From Saccharobesus litoralis (GTDB lineage Bacteria; Pseudomonadota; Gammaproteobacteria; Enterobacterales; Alteromonadaceae), in NCBI RefSeq assembly GCF_003063625.1, contig NZ_CP026604.1, positions 3,140,065-3,204,064 of the forward strand: DNA of 64,000 nucleotides, in the 5' to 3' direction. A program made the position numbers and the translations under genes. The notes beneath the pieces are model-generated. The model was not told the origin of the DNA, did no database searches, and was given only the letters and a program-made list of their open reading frames with translations. Each line of letters begins with the position of its first letter. Positions within the stretch are counted from its first letter, which is position 1. Shown here piece by piece: positions 27,866-37,435 of the stretch.

Positions 27866-30391
27866 TTAAGGTTGTAGCATGCTACTGCTAAGCAGCAAGG
27901 CGTTATTAAATAACCGCTCAGTTCCTTTCCAGTATCCTCTGAACAGTAAATTATCAGTCCAAGCAATGATTAACCCGTGCTCTAACTTGTGGGCTGTCAT
28001 TGCGGTTGAGTTATCTATCAGTTGCTGATTGGGCTGACTGGCGTAACCGGCTAATAATGAAGCCGAAGGATAGTTAATTATGTCACTAAATGGCGTTGCG
28101 GCTTCTTCCATGACAAGCTGCCTATTTTTAAATAGGGCAATTTCTGATTGGCTATAGCCAAAGGTTAAAGGGTGGCTGGTATCTAATACCCCTTGGAAAA
28201 CGGCGCCACTAATGCGTTTTAACCCTTGTAGTTTTTCGCGTTCATTGAAAGCAAACTTGTCGTTTTCAAAGTAATTGTTTAACTCTTTGCGAGTTAAAAA
28301 TGCATTATTAATTAATCCTTGATTGGCACACCATTTTGCAGCGCGTTTTTGTGCCAGCAATATTCCGCCATTTTTTACCCATGCCTGTATTTTTTCTGTA
28401 ATGCTTTTTGGCAAGTCATAGTAGTAGCCGTCTGGCATATATAAATGAGTGTAATGCTTTAATTGGTATTGTTTTAAGCGATGGATATCTAATTTAACTA
28501 AAGGTATTTTTAGTTGGCTGTCGAAATGTTGCCACGCTTCTCCTGCTTCGTACGTATTAATGCCAGAGCCGACTAGCATGGCAGGGTTAATGGCTGTTAA
28601 CGGCTTAAAGCTACTGCTGCCAAGGTCAACCCCGTTGACGCTTGTCCCGTGGTTAACCGCAGTAATTGTGGTGTGGTGTTGTTTACTGAATTCCGTCAGG
28701 TTTGTTATCGCTTGTTCTATATTGGTTTGGCTTTTGGGAAAGATCAATAATGTGCCAGCAGGGTATGTTTGATTTTGGTCGGCGACTTTAATGGTGAAAT
28801 TGTCATAGGCGACTTTCACTTTAATGTTTGATTGTAATAACTTGGCCAAAAAGCTGGCGTTATTGCTGGTTTGCCAGTCGATGAGCCAAGCGTAATCTGT
28901 GTTGCTTAGTTGAGTTTGAGGTTGATAACGGTTGTTTGGTCGCCAAGCATTTTGTGATGATTTTATGCGGTGGAAACTACTTTGGATCGCAATCGCCTCA
29001 ACACCATGAGATAGCGCTAAATTCCAGTTACTGACATCGTAAAATGTATTGTCTTTAAAGGTTTGACGTAAACTCAATAGGCTTTTTAGTAAGCGATATT
29101 GGCTTTGCTGCACGGGTAGCCAATATGAAGATTGGCTGGCATATTGTTTATCTTCATATTTGTAATCGCTGACCAGTGGATACACTTGGATTTTATGCCG
29201 ATGTAATAAAGTCAGAAGATGCTCAATGTTGGCTGGATCTTTGCCGTGCAACAGGTAACCTACGGTATCGTCTCGTTTCGCTAATTTCTTACTTTCGGCA
29301 AAAAAGTTTCGTTTGTAATCGAGTAAGGTAACGCGGTTTTCGATGGCTGCGTCAACTAGGCTTTGCCCAGCAGTAAGTTGATTACGAATGGCTTGGGCAA
29401 AGGTGACAGGACCATTATGGCTGTCAATAACTTGTCCTAATGTTGAACCTTGTTCGTACAGAATACCAATTGACCCTTGCAGGTCAGGATAACTAGACGC
29501 CTTGCCTAAGTAAAAATCGTCAAATCGTTGCTTGCTAAAATAAGGTTGTTGTTGTTTATCGAATTTTTTTGCCGTGGCATCGGTTAGTAATTTGGTTAGT
29601 TGCTGATTTTTTTCTGGGGTTAGCGGGTTAACGCGGCTGGCGATTCCAGGCTGAAAAAAGTAACTATGTGCATGATGCATTTCGTGAAAGTCAGCGACAA
29701 CATTAGGTCGGTAATGATGAAAAAAGCTTAAGCGTGCTTGAGTTTCCGGTTGATTCGCAGGGACCCAATCGCGGTTTAAATCAAACCAAAAATGATTGCC
29801 ACGGCCTTTTAACCAGTTTTGTTGGTGTTCAATATGTTGCGCGTCTGCCACAGGATGTAGGCTAGCGTGGCTATTAGCCCATGTGGAATACCTAGCGTAA
29901 CCATCAGGATTAATTACCGGTTCGATAAATACCACAGCATGCTGTAAATAGTCATCAATATCTGGGCGCGATAGCAGATTGTAGGCCAATTGCACAGCCG
30001 CATGAGCGCCGCTGGCTTCGTCGCCATGCGCGGTATAGCCCATCCAAATAAACAGCGGTAACTCGGTAACAACCGGTTTTTCCGCATTTGGGTTAGATAA
30101 TTGCTCATGCCTGACTCTTAATTCATCAAGGCGTTTTATGTTTTGGCTATTAGAAATGGCATAAACGCGTAAATCTCGTTTTTCATGGCTTGAGCCTAAA
30201 GATAATATTTTGACGTGGGAATTATTGTCGGCCAGTTCATTTAAGTATTGGTGAATTTGATCAAACCGTAAATGGCGCGAGCCTAATTGCTCGGTGAAAT
30301 AAGCTTGAGGTGAAACAATTTGTGCCCAACTACTGAATGCAGCTAGCAAGCTCAACAGAATGGCGACAGTTTTTAAGCATTTGAAAAACAT
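27866..30391 (-). CDS. M14 family zinc carboxypeptidase with GATase-like C-terminus
   Basis: 841 residues with a cleavable signal peptide (about 1-23, ending FSSWAQ). The metal ligands of family M14 are visible as His122 and Glu125 (AHGDEASG) and His236 (ADFHEMHH); NPDGYARY and FDLNRDW fit the substrate pocket. A C-terminal region with PDGYYYDLPKSITEKIQAWVKNGG resembles a class I glutamine-amidotransferase-like fold. This domain order is common in secreted M14 peptidases of marine gammaproteobacteria. It is likely a periplasmic or secreted exopeptidase. Confidence 0.85.
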   Translation of the reverse strand: MFFKCLKTVAILLSLLAAFSSWAQIVSPQAYFTEQLGSRHLRFDQIHQYLNELADNNSHVKILSLGSSHEKRDLRVYAISNSQNIKRLDELRVRHEQLSNPNAEKPVVTELPLFIWMGYTAHGDEASGAHAAVQLAYNLLSRPDIDDYLQHAVVFIEPVINPDGYARYSTWANSHASLHPVADAQHIEHQQNWLKGRGNHFWFDLNRDWVPANQPETQARLSFFHHYRPNVVADFHEMHHAHSYFFQPGIASRVNPLTPEKNQQLTKLLTDATAKKFDKQQQPYFSKQRFDDFYLGKASSYPDLQGSIGILYEQGSTLGQVIDSHNGPVTFAQAIRNQLTAGQSLVDAAIENRVTLLDYKRNFFAESKKLAKRDDTVGYLLHGKDPANIEHLLTLLHRHKIQVYPLVSDYKYEDKQYASQSSYWLPVQQSQYRLLKSLLSLRQTFKDNTFYDVSNWNLALSHGVEAIAIQSSFHRIKSSQNAWRPNNRYQPQTQLSNTDYAWLIDWQTSNNASFLAKLLQSNIKVKVAYDNFTIKVADQNQTYPAGTLLIFPKSQTNIEQAITNLTEFSKQHHTTITAVNHGTSVNGVDLGSSSFKPLTAINPAMLVGSGINTYEAGEAWQHFDSQLKIPLVKLDIHRLKQYQLKHYTHLYMPDGYYYDLPKSITEKIQAWVKNGGILLAQKRAAKWCANQGLINNAFLTRKELNNYFENDKFAFNEREKLQGLKRISGAVFQGVLDTSHPLTFGYSQSEIALFKNRQLVMEEAATPFSDIINYPSASLLAGYASQPNQQLIDNSTAMTAHKLEHGLIIAWTDNLLFRGYWKGTERLFNNALLLSSSMLQP

Positions 30392-30528
30392 ATCAAAAAG
30401 AAATTTTATAAGCTGAATGCATAAGCAACTTGGATAATATAACCCAAGGTTACCAGAAAGTTGGCATCAAAGTCCCGAAAAGAGTATCATGTTTAATAAT
30501 TTCCGAGTAATTTAGTCAGGTAATTGGT

Positions 30529-31125
30529 ATGTCTGAAAACAGCCCGCTTATTAGTATTTCCGAAGCCGCCCAAGGCCACTTTGCCAAGTTATTAGAAACA
30601 CAACCTGAAGGTACGCAAATTCGTGTGTTTGTGGTTAATCCTGGCACGCCAAATGCCGAATGTGGTGTTTCTTATTGTCCAGCTGATGCAATTGAAGATA
30701 AAGATATTCGCATCACTTTTTCAGCATTTGATGCCATTATCGATCCGGACAGTGAAGCTTATTTAGAAGAAGCCGTCATTGATTTCACAACCGATCAAAT
30801 GGGTTCGCAACTAACACTTAAAGCGCCAAATGCGAAAATGCGTAAAGTGGCAGAAGATGCCCCTTTGCAAGAGCGTGTTGAGTATGTGTTAGAAAGCACT
30901 ATTAACCCGCAATTAGCTAATCATGGCGGTAAGGTGATGCTGGCTGAATTGACTGAAGAAGGTGTTGCCGTACTACAATTTGGTGGTGGTTGTAATGGTT
31001 GTTCTATGGTCGATTTAACTTTAAAAGAAGGTATCGAAAAACAGTTGCTTGAGCAATTTCCCGGCGAGTTAACGGGTGTTAAAGATGCGACTGACCATGA
31101 GCATGGTGATCACTCATACGCGTAA
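30529..31125 (+). CDS. nfuA: Fe-S biogenesis protein NfuA
   Basis: 198 residues. An N-terminal degenerate A-type domain (about 1-100) is followed by the Nfu domain with the cluster-binding Cys155-x-x-Cys158 (GGGCNGCSM). NfuA carries and delivers [4Fe-4S] clusters under stress or iron limitation. In E. coli nfuA lies next to gntX and bioH; here an M14 gene is inserted between comF and nfuA. Confidence 0.96.
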   Translation: MSENSPLISISEAAQGHFAKLLETQPEGTQIRVFVVNPGTPNAECGVSYCPADAIEDKDIRITFSAFDAIIDPDSEAYLEEAVIDFTTDQMGSQLTLKAPNAKMRKVAEDAPLQERVEYVLESTINPQLANHGGKVMLAELTEEGVAVLQFGGGCNGCSMVDLTLKEGIEKQLLEQFPGELTGVKDATDHEHGDHSYA

Positions 31126-31137
31126 GCATCGTTAAGC

Positions 31138-31407
31138 GTGAAGCCAAAGTTTAAAAAATGGATATATCAATTGGGGGCTAATCCACAACGTAGCGCCCAA
31201 TTTTTTTGGCGCGGATTCGTGGCCTTTTGGCCTTGCGCCTTTTTAATTGCCTATGGCGCGGTTAATGAAAATATTTGGTTTTACCTTGGTATTACTTTAC
31301 TGATCCCTGCTTTTATCTGTGCTATTTATGGCTATATCGGTATGTTGGCCAATCGTTTTGCACAAGTTATTGGGCATGCAGATAAGGCTAAGCAGCTTTT
31401 TGATTAA
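31138..31407 (+). CDS. small two-helix membrane protein
   Basis: 89 residues with a GTG start 12 bases after the nfuA stop; no ATG is available near the N-terminus. A basic, amphipathic start is followed by two hydrophobic helices (about 27-43 and 47-66). It is probably cotranscribed with nfuA. The function is unknown. The MITE-like copy 2 begins one base after its stop codon. Confidence 0.6.
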   Translation: MKPKFKKWIYQLGANPQRSAQFFWRGFVAFWPCAFLIAYGAVNENIWFYLGITLLIPAFICAIYGYIGMLANRFAQVIGHADKAKQLFD

Positions 31408-31408
31408 A

Positions 31409-31680
31409 TATAGTCTTCTCACTCAGGTCTTATGGTTCATTGTCAGCGCTTACTCTCGACTTTGGCTCCTGCGTCGTCCTACTACCTAAATCCCTTTAGG
31501 CAACCCCAATCACATAGTAGAGCATATGCTCATGGGGATTCGAAGCTTGCCTGCATGGATGCAGGTAAGGGGCGTGAGCAGGACGCGGTAGCTTTGACGG
31601 CTTTGCCTACATGGATGTAGGTACTTAGGTTTCGTCTGGAACTAGAAACCTGCCCCTAAAACCTGATTGCTTTGACTATA
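31409..31680 (+). mobile_element. MITE-like dispersed element, copy 2
   Basis: A 272-bp inverse near-copy of 16739-16961. The two ends are imperfect inverted repeats with identical spacing (TATAGTC, seven variable bases, TCAGGTCTTA on the left; TATAGTC, seven, TCAGGTTTTA on the right). It has about 49 extra bases near its right end, including the palindrome CCTACATGGATGTAGG, absent from copy 1. It accounts for nearly all of the gene-free stretch 31408-31717. No protein is likely to be encoded. Confidence 0.75.
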
Positions 31681-31717
31681 AAACTTAATCCCAACCCACT
31701 TCATCACGGCATTTGCT

Positions 31718-32776
31718 ATGTTCATTTTAAGTTTAATGCGTCAATCGCTTCGTTTTTGTTTTCTTTCGCTCGCTTTATTGACCTATTCGGTTAGCTGTTT
31801 TGCTCAACAGCATGCGGTGATATTGCAGTATCATCATGTTGCCGAAAATACGCCACCTGTCACCAGTATTAGCCCAACTGGCTTTAGTCAGCATATGCAA
31901 TATTTGGCTGATGAGGGGTATCAGGTACTCGCATTACCTGACATAGTACAGCGGATTAAAAGCAACCAAGCATTACCGGAAAAAGCCGTCGCCATTACTT
32001 TTGATGACGGTTATGCCAACCTAATGGAGCATGCTATACCTGAGTTAATCCAGCGGGGGTGGCCGTATACTATTTTTATCAACCCTGGCTTAGTTGGTAA
32101 AACGATTTATATGGATTGGCCGCAAATTAAAAATGTGGCTAAGCAAGGGGCAACAATTGCTAATCATGGCTGGCAGCATGATTATTGGGTGCGGCCAGAA
32201 CAAGGCATGAGTCAGCAAGCTTGGCGAGATAAAGTTGAGCAACAAATACTCACGGCCGAACAGGAAATCGCCAAGCAAACCGGTCAGCGTCATAAAATGG
32301 TAGCCTACCCTTATGGTGAATATGATTTGTCATTAGCCAATTGGCTGGAAGAGCAAGGTTTTATTGCCTTTGGTCAACATAGTGGCCCAATGAGTCGCTA
32401 TAGTCATTGGCAAAGTTTGCCGCGATTTCCCGCCAATGGCATTTACGCTAACTTAAATACATTAAAAACTAAATTGGCCAGTTTACCGTTTCCAGTTAAA
32501 GCTACTCGCTATATTGAACCTGTTGTTAAGCAACCATTTAAGCCAGTGTTAGATATTGAGTTTGAGCAAGTGCAAGATTTTAGCTTACAGCAAATAAACT
32601 GCTTTGTGGCGGGGCAAGACAAACCAAAAGTGACAATAGTGAATACTAAACACATTCAAGTACAAGCCTCTCAGAGCTTAACTGAAGGCCGTCATCGTTA
32701 TAACTGTACTGCGCCGAGCCGAGCTAAACCTGGGCAGTATTATTGGTTTTCGCAGCCGTGGTTGCGTGTGCCTTGA
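31718..32776 (+). CDS. secreted polysaccharide deacetylase (NodB homology)
   Basis: 352 residues with a signal peptide ending near SCFAQQ. The start may instead be an ATG at 31736, which gives a more compact signal. The NodB domain covers about residues 30-235: TFDDGYAN (catalytic Asp and metal Asp), HGWQH (metal His pair) and YPYGEYD. The C-terminal 110 residues form a beta-rich domain I do not recognise. It presumably removes N- or O-acetyl groups from an exported or cell-wall polysaccharide. The substrate is unknown. Confidence 0.85.
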   Translation: MFILSLMRQSLRFCFLSLALLTYSVSCFAQQHAVILQYHHVAENTPPVTSISPTGFSQHMQYLADEGYQVLALPDIVQRIKSNQALPEKAVAITFDDGYANLMEHAIPELIQRGWPYTIFINPGLVGKTIYMDWPQIKNVAKQGATIANHGWQHDYWVRPEQGMSQQAWRDKVEQQILTAEQEIAKQTGQRHKMVAYPYGEYDLSLANWLEEQGFIAFGQHSGPMSRYSHWQSLPRFPANGIYANLNTLKTKLASLPFPVKATRYIEPVVKQPFKPVLDIEFEQVQDFSLQQINCFVAGQDKPKVTIVNTKHIQVQASQSLTEGRHRYNCTAPSRAKPGQYYWFSQPWLRVP

Positions 32777-32791
32777 TTAAGCATATTGTGG

Positions 32792-33748
32792 TTAGCGAAA
32801 AGGCATCATTTCTACGGTAAAAGCGTTACCCGCGATAAAGCGTTTTGAATGCTCCGAAATGCGAGCGGCAGGTAATAAAGCAGGGCCAGTAGGCTCTGCT
32901 AGTACATAATGTGTACCGTCTACCTCAACATAATCATCAGATTTTTGATAGGGAATTTGTATACCTATTAATGCATGGTCGGGGAGCAGAATAATCGCAA
33001 TGCCAACCCGAGGAAAAACTCCGCGTAATATACTCGCCATTAACGTGGATTTACTATCGCAATCGCCTTTGTTTTCTAGCAACAGTCGGTTAGGTGGATT
33101 AAAGCCAGCACCATGTGAGTCGCGGCGATTTTCTAAATCTTGGTAAGGAATGCTTTGCACAAACGCCAATATATAGTTAATGATATAACGAGTGGGGTAA
33201 CCGCCATACTCGGTTGCAATGTATTGATTGAGTGGGGTTAGTAAGTTCATTGACTCGATTGCAAAGCGAGTGTAAGCCGGTTTGATACCTAGGTGGCCAT
33301 AGCTATCTGTCGTGCGCTCGTAATAAGAATCCAGCAAAAATTGATTTTCTATTTCCTGCTTGGTTTGTAAAGCTTGTTGTAAAATCTGACTGGTTTTTTG
33401 TTTATTTCTTCCTTTAACTTGGATCTCTAATTCACCAGAACGTTTTAAAACATACACTTGCGCGCCGCGTTTAGATAGTTTGGGTAAGCTTTTTCGCAGT
33501 CCGACTTCTATGTTGCGTAAAGCAACAGCCGGTTTGTAGCGTTTGAAACTACGAAATGTGTCATGCATTTGCTGAGCGTCAAAAGCCAGTTCAATTTTAT
33601 GGTCTTTATTGTCTAAGCCTTGCCAGCCATAGCTTAAGGTTACGGCATTTTTACCCACTTTTTTGTTGAATAAGGTTTGTTCAGCTTGGATTGCCAACGG
33701 GCAACATAAAGCCAAATAGCATAGGTAACGCCGAGTGTTAGCTAGCAT
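32792..33748 (-). CDS. periplasmic transglutaminase-like protein
   Basis: 318 residues from the ATG at 33748, chosen because it starts a typical signal peptide ending AIQAEQ; an upstream in-frame ATG at 33778 adds ten residues. The C-terminal half carries the transglutaminase-type triad candidates Cys (NKGDCDSKS), His (LPDHALIGI) and Asp (VEVDGTHY). The N-terminal half is unrecognised. It could be a protease or a structural relative without activity. It is convergent with the deacetylase gene. Confidence 0.7.
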   Translation of the reverse strand: MLANTRRYLCYLALCCPLAIQAEQTLFNKKVGKNAVTLSYGWQGLDNKDHKIELAFDAQQMHDTFRSFKRYKPAVALRNIEVGLRKSLPKLSKRGAQVYVLKRSGELEIQVKGRNKQKTSQILQQALQTKQEIENQFLLDSYYERTTDSYGHLGIKPAYTRFAIESMNLLTPLNQYIATEYGGYPTRYIINYILAFVQSIPYQDLENRRDSHGAGFNPPNRLLLENKGDCDSKSTLMASILRGVFPRVGIAIILLPDHALIGIQIPYQKSDDYVEVDGTHYVLAEPTGPALLPAARISEHSKRFIAGNAFTVEMMPFR

Positions 33749-33995
33749 AATTTTGCTTTTAATTCTCCAGTCTAGCAATTTTATATAATTGCACTATTAT
33801 AACATTGGATTAACGAAATCTTATCCAAATCAACCATTTGTAAACTATAGTATAGTCAAGCCATTCAGTTTTAAGCTCCCTTGATATTTATTCAATAGAA
33901 TGACAGGAGCGAAACACGGTTAATGAAGCCTTAAACTTAACGGTAAGACTATATATTCGTTCTAAATCTAATTTGCCAATGCCTTTGGAGTAGCA

Positions 33996-36900
33996 GTGGA
34001 CCTGAATGTCCTTAAACAGTTTCGGCAAGCCTTCGCGAAAACATTAGCGACAAATGCACAATTGAGTGTAATACAAACGATCCAGGCGTTTGTTGCTAAT
34101 TGGCTAACGAACGCAAAATTGATTGATATTCATGTGGTCACTGTCAGTCAGGACTACGACGTAAGCGTGATGGATAACGGCTTTGATATCCTTATAAACG
34201 TCGAAGGCGGCGTTTGCCTTTCCTATACAGATTATCAACTGAATCTTGAACAACAAGCTTGGATGTTATCGGCCCTAGCTGATATTTATGAGGCAAGTGA
34301 TAATCAGCAAGTAAACTCTGAAGTTAGTACTTACATACCAATCGAAACTGCGCTTATTGAAGTGCCTGATATTGTTTATAGCTTGCGCTTAGTTCAAGAC
34401 CAGCTTATTTACGAACAGGCTAATTCTGCATTGGCTAATATGCTCGGCGTAACTATCGATGAAATTCTTGGTAAAACAGAACAACACTTTTTAATTGATG
34501 AGCTAGTAGAGATCAATTTAGAGCATTACTGGCGAGTACTTAATGGTGAATCTGATGTTATTTTAGAACAAGAGTGGCAGTTTAAACATCAAGATGGCAG
34601 CCGAGTTTTGGAATCGCGATTGGCACCTAAGGTTAACCCTCAAGGGGAAACAGAGGGGGTTTTGGTCATTAGCCGCGATGTTTCTTACCGAAAACGTCAA
34701 TTTGTGGTCCAGCAGCTTGTGTTTGATAACTCAGCCAATGGTTTGCTGATGTTAGATAAAAAAGGCATTTTTCGCGCTAATCAGCAAGCACTCAATTTAT
34801 TGCAGCTTGCCAATGAAAAAAGTCTTATTGGCCAAACCTTATTAAATTTAAGTCCTGAAAAGCAACCCGATGGTCAACCATCAGATAAAAAATTAGCCAT
34901 TATGGAAAAATTGGCTGACATGTGCGGCCAACATAAATTTGATTGGATGTTTCAAAGCGCGACCGGCCAAGCTTTTCCAGCTGAAGTTAATATGCATCGA
35001 GTTTGTGAAGAGCAGGACTCGTGGTGGTTGATCACTTGGCACGATATATCAGAGCGCAAAGCCAAAGAAAACCGCCTACGAGAAGACAGAAAACAAGCCA
35101 GAGCAGTCGCAGAAGCGAAAAGTCAGTTTTTGGCCAATATTAGCCATGAAATTCGGACTCCGTTAAATGCGGTGATTGGCCTAACTCAACTTTGTATTAC
35201 AGAAAGCCCTACCGGTAAAGTCGGTGATTATATCGACAAAATATACAGTGCTTCCCAGTCGTTATTGTCACTCATTAATGATGTATTAGATTTTTCTAAA
35301 ATCGAAGCGGGCAAAGTTGTTCTTGAAAATATCGAGTTTTCAGTAACAGATATGTTGCAGGCGTTAACTGACATCTTTTTGCGTTCAGCGAGAGAGAAAG
35401 GTTTAGATTTTGTGTTTGATGTTTCGCCTGATGTACCGGCATTTTTGCGCGGTGATCCGGTGCGGATTAAGCAAATATTTATCAATTTAATTGGTAATGC
35501 GATTAAATTTACTGCCAGTGGTTCGGTCAAGGTAGTGCTGAGCATGACAACATTGGAGAAACAGCAGTGGTTGCTTGAAGCGAAAGTTGTTGATACGGGG
35601 GAAGGTGTAAGTGCTGAAAAACAATCTGCGCTGTTTGACGCTTTTACGCAAGCTGATTCGTCAACCACACGTCATCACGGCGGCACAGGACTTGGTTTAG
35701 CTATTTGTAAGCGCTTATGTGAAATGATGGAAGGTCACATAAGTGTATCGAGTGAGCAAGACTTAGGCAGCGAATTTCATTTTAATGTTAGGGTGAGTGA
35801 AGCCAAACGACAAGAACAGCAAGAGGCGAACCTCGCGCAAACTGAGCAAAGAGTTTGTTTAGTGGCAGATAACAGTGATGAATCGGTTTGGTTGCAAAAA
35901 TGGTTAACCCATCAAGGCACCAATTTACATATTGTTGCGCCGGACACCTCCTCATTAATGGTTGACGATATTATTATCTTGCCGACGCCTTTGTTGTTAA
36001 CCGATTACTTGTTTAGTTTTGATAATCTTTTTGTGTGTTGTTACTTTGATGAGCTACCTCTTTTACAAGCTAATTTTGGTGTTCACCACAAGCAAGTGAT
36101 TGAAAAACCCTTGTTAGCGTCGCAGCTTGTGAAAAGATTAGCTCCTACTCAATTATTTGTTGAAACTAAACAGCTTGTACAAAGTCAGCAACCTAAACCG
36201 GTATTTGATGGAGAAAAAGTGCTGGTGGTGGAAGATAATCAAATTAATCAAATTGTGGCGGTGGAGTTGTTGAAGCAGCTTAATATTCAAGCTGATGTGG
36301 TTGATGGGGCAAAACCAGCTTATGAGGCGCTGCAAGATCACAATTACAGTTTGATTATTATGGATATCCAAATGCCGGAAATCGATGGCTACGAAGCGAC
36401 GCAATACATTCGTGAACATATTTCCCAGCAAATCCCCGTTATTGCTATGACGGCAAATGCAACAGATGAAGATCGGCAAAAAAGCAAACAAGTGGGGATG
36501 AATGGTTATGTAACCAAACCGGTCGACTTAAAGTTACTGCGCGACGAGCTTTCACGATTTCTGCTTAACAAACAAACGGATGAAGTCAAAGCCAGCCATA
36601 GCCAAATGTCAGGTTTACCGAAAATATTACCTGGCTTAAATGCCCAGCGAGGCTTGCATCAATTATCGGATAGTGAGTTAGCTTATGTGTCCGGGCTAAA
36701 GCGTTTCCACCGAGCCTATCTTAATTTTGCTCAGCAAGTGATTGCATGGTATCACGAGGGCAACGTTGGTTTGCTGGAAAACAAATTATTTGAAGCGCAC
36801 GCCGCAGCTGACACGATTGGTGCTGAAAAGCTTTCAGCCGCATGCGAGGCTTGGTTACATCCGCAAGGGCGTGATCACGAAAGTATCATTCACGGCTTTG

Positions 36901-37187
36901 AAGCAGCATTGAGTGAAGTGTTAAATACTATTGAGTTTGTATTAAAACAAACCGAAGTTGAAAGGCACCAACAGGCATTACTTACCCAAACTGAGCTTGG
37001 TGCATTAATTGCCAAATTAGTCGATAACGAATTTGTTGATATGGAGCTAGTCAGGCAGATTTCCGATAAAGTTCCGGATAAATATCGCGCTAAATTCGAC
37101 AAAGCGCAAAAATACATTGAAGATTTTGACAATCAAGCGGCAATTGACGCACTAAATAAGCTTGAGCAATCCATGTTTAGTCAATAA
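33996..37187 (+). CDS. PAS-PAS hybrid histidine kinase with receiver and HPt-like tail
   Basis: 1063 residues; the GTG start has GGAG 5 bases upstream. An unrecognised N-terminal domain (about 1-115) is followed by two PAS domains (about 118-235 and 240-355), a HisKA domain with His384 (NISHEIRTPLN), and HATPase_c with DTGEGVS and GGTGLGLAICK. A degenerate receiver-like segment (about 620-710) lacks a clear phospho-Asp pocket. An intact receiver with Asp790 (IIMDIQMPEIDG) and a C-terminal HPt-like domain around His935 (EAHAAADTIGA) follow; the latter is shortened by about three residues against the usual motif. No transmembrane segment is obvious, so it is probably a cytoplasmic sensor. It precedes the Slam-like operon but has its own unit. 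Confidence 0.88.
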   Translation: MDLNVLKQFRQAFAKTLATNAQLSVIQTIQAFVANWLTNAKLIDIHVVTVSQDYDVSVMDNGFDILINVEGGVCLSYTDYQLNLEQQAWMLSALADIYEASDNQQVNSEVSTYIPIETALIEVPDIVYSLRLVQDQLIYEQANSALANMLGVTIDEILGKTEQHFLIDELVEINLEHYWRVLNGESDVILEQEWQFKHQDGSRVLESRLAPKVNPQGETEGVLVISRDVSYRKRQFVVQQLVFDNSANGLLMLDKKGIFRANQQALNLLQLANEKSLIGQTLLNLSPEKQPDGQPSDKKLAIMEKLADMCGQHKFDWMFQSATGQAFPAEVNMHRVCEEQDSWWLITWHDISERKAKENRLREDRKQARAVAEAKSQFLANISHEIRTPLNAVIGLTQLCITESPTGKVGDYIDKIYSASQSLLSLINDVLDFSKIEAGKVVLENIEFSVTDMLQALTDIFLRSAREKGLDFVFDVSPDVPAFLRGDPVRIKQIFINLIGNAIKFTASGSVKVVLSMTTLEKQQWLLEAKVVDTGEGVSAEKQSALFDAFTQADSSTTRHHGGTGLGLAICKRLCEMMEGHISVSSEQDLGSEFHFNVRVSEAKRQEQQEANLAQTEQRVCLVADNSDESVWLQKWLTHQGTNLHIVAPDTSSLMVDDIIILPTPLLLTDYLFSFDNLFVCCYFDELPLLQANFGVHHKQVIEKPLLASQLVKRLAPTQLFVETKQLVQSQQPKPVFDGEKVLVVEDNQINQIVAVELLKQLNIQADVVDGAKPAYEALQDHNYSLIIMDIQMPEIDGYEATQYIREHISQQIPVIAMTANATDEDRQKSKQVGMNGYVTKPVDLKLLRDELSRFLLNKQTDEVKASHSQMSGLPKILPGLNAQRGLHQLSDSELAYVSGLKRFHRAYLNFAQQVIAWYHEGNVGLLENKLFEAHAAADTIGAEKLSAACEAWLHPQGRDHESIIHGFEAALSEVLNTIEFVLKQTEVERHQQALLTQTELGALIAKLVDNEFVDMELVRQISDKVPDKYRAKFDKAQKYIEDFDNQAAIDALNKLEQSMFSQ

Positions 37188-37362
37188 TATAGATCTTAAT
37201 TGACGTGTGTCAGCTGAGCTTTATAAAAAATTTTACAAAAATGGAATTGAGATAACCCCTCTATCTATCATTTTTTGTCATTAGTAAGTTTCTGCTTACC
37301 CTGTCACATATTCAAAACATAACAATAAGTTATTCCTATTTTGCTGGCTAGTACACTGACTA

Positions 37363-37390
37363 TTTACACTGGGCTGGTTTAAAATATATA
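37363..37390 (+). promoter_or_regulatory. sigma-70-like promoter of the Slam-like/FecR/giant-lipoprotein operon
   Basis: TTTACA (37363-37368) and TATATA (37385-37390) are separated by 16 bases, predicting a start site near 37397 and a leader of about 40 bases before the ATG at 37436. It lies in a 248-base intergenic region after the hybrid kinase gene. It is predicted by eye only. Confidence 0.45.
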
Positions 37391-37435
37391 GGATGCTATC
37401 TAACATTTATCTTTACTATACATTGGAAACCCGAC

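Noticed and set aside
37190-37204. 15-bp sequence TAGATCTTAATTGAC also present at 26261-26275 next to the IS
   Set aside because: One or two chance 15-mer matches are expected in 64 kb of AT-rich DNA, and no IS end accompanies the copy at 37190.
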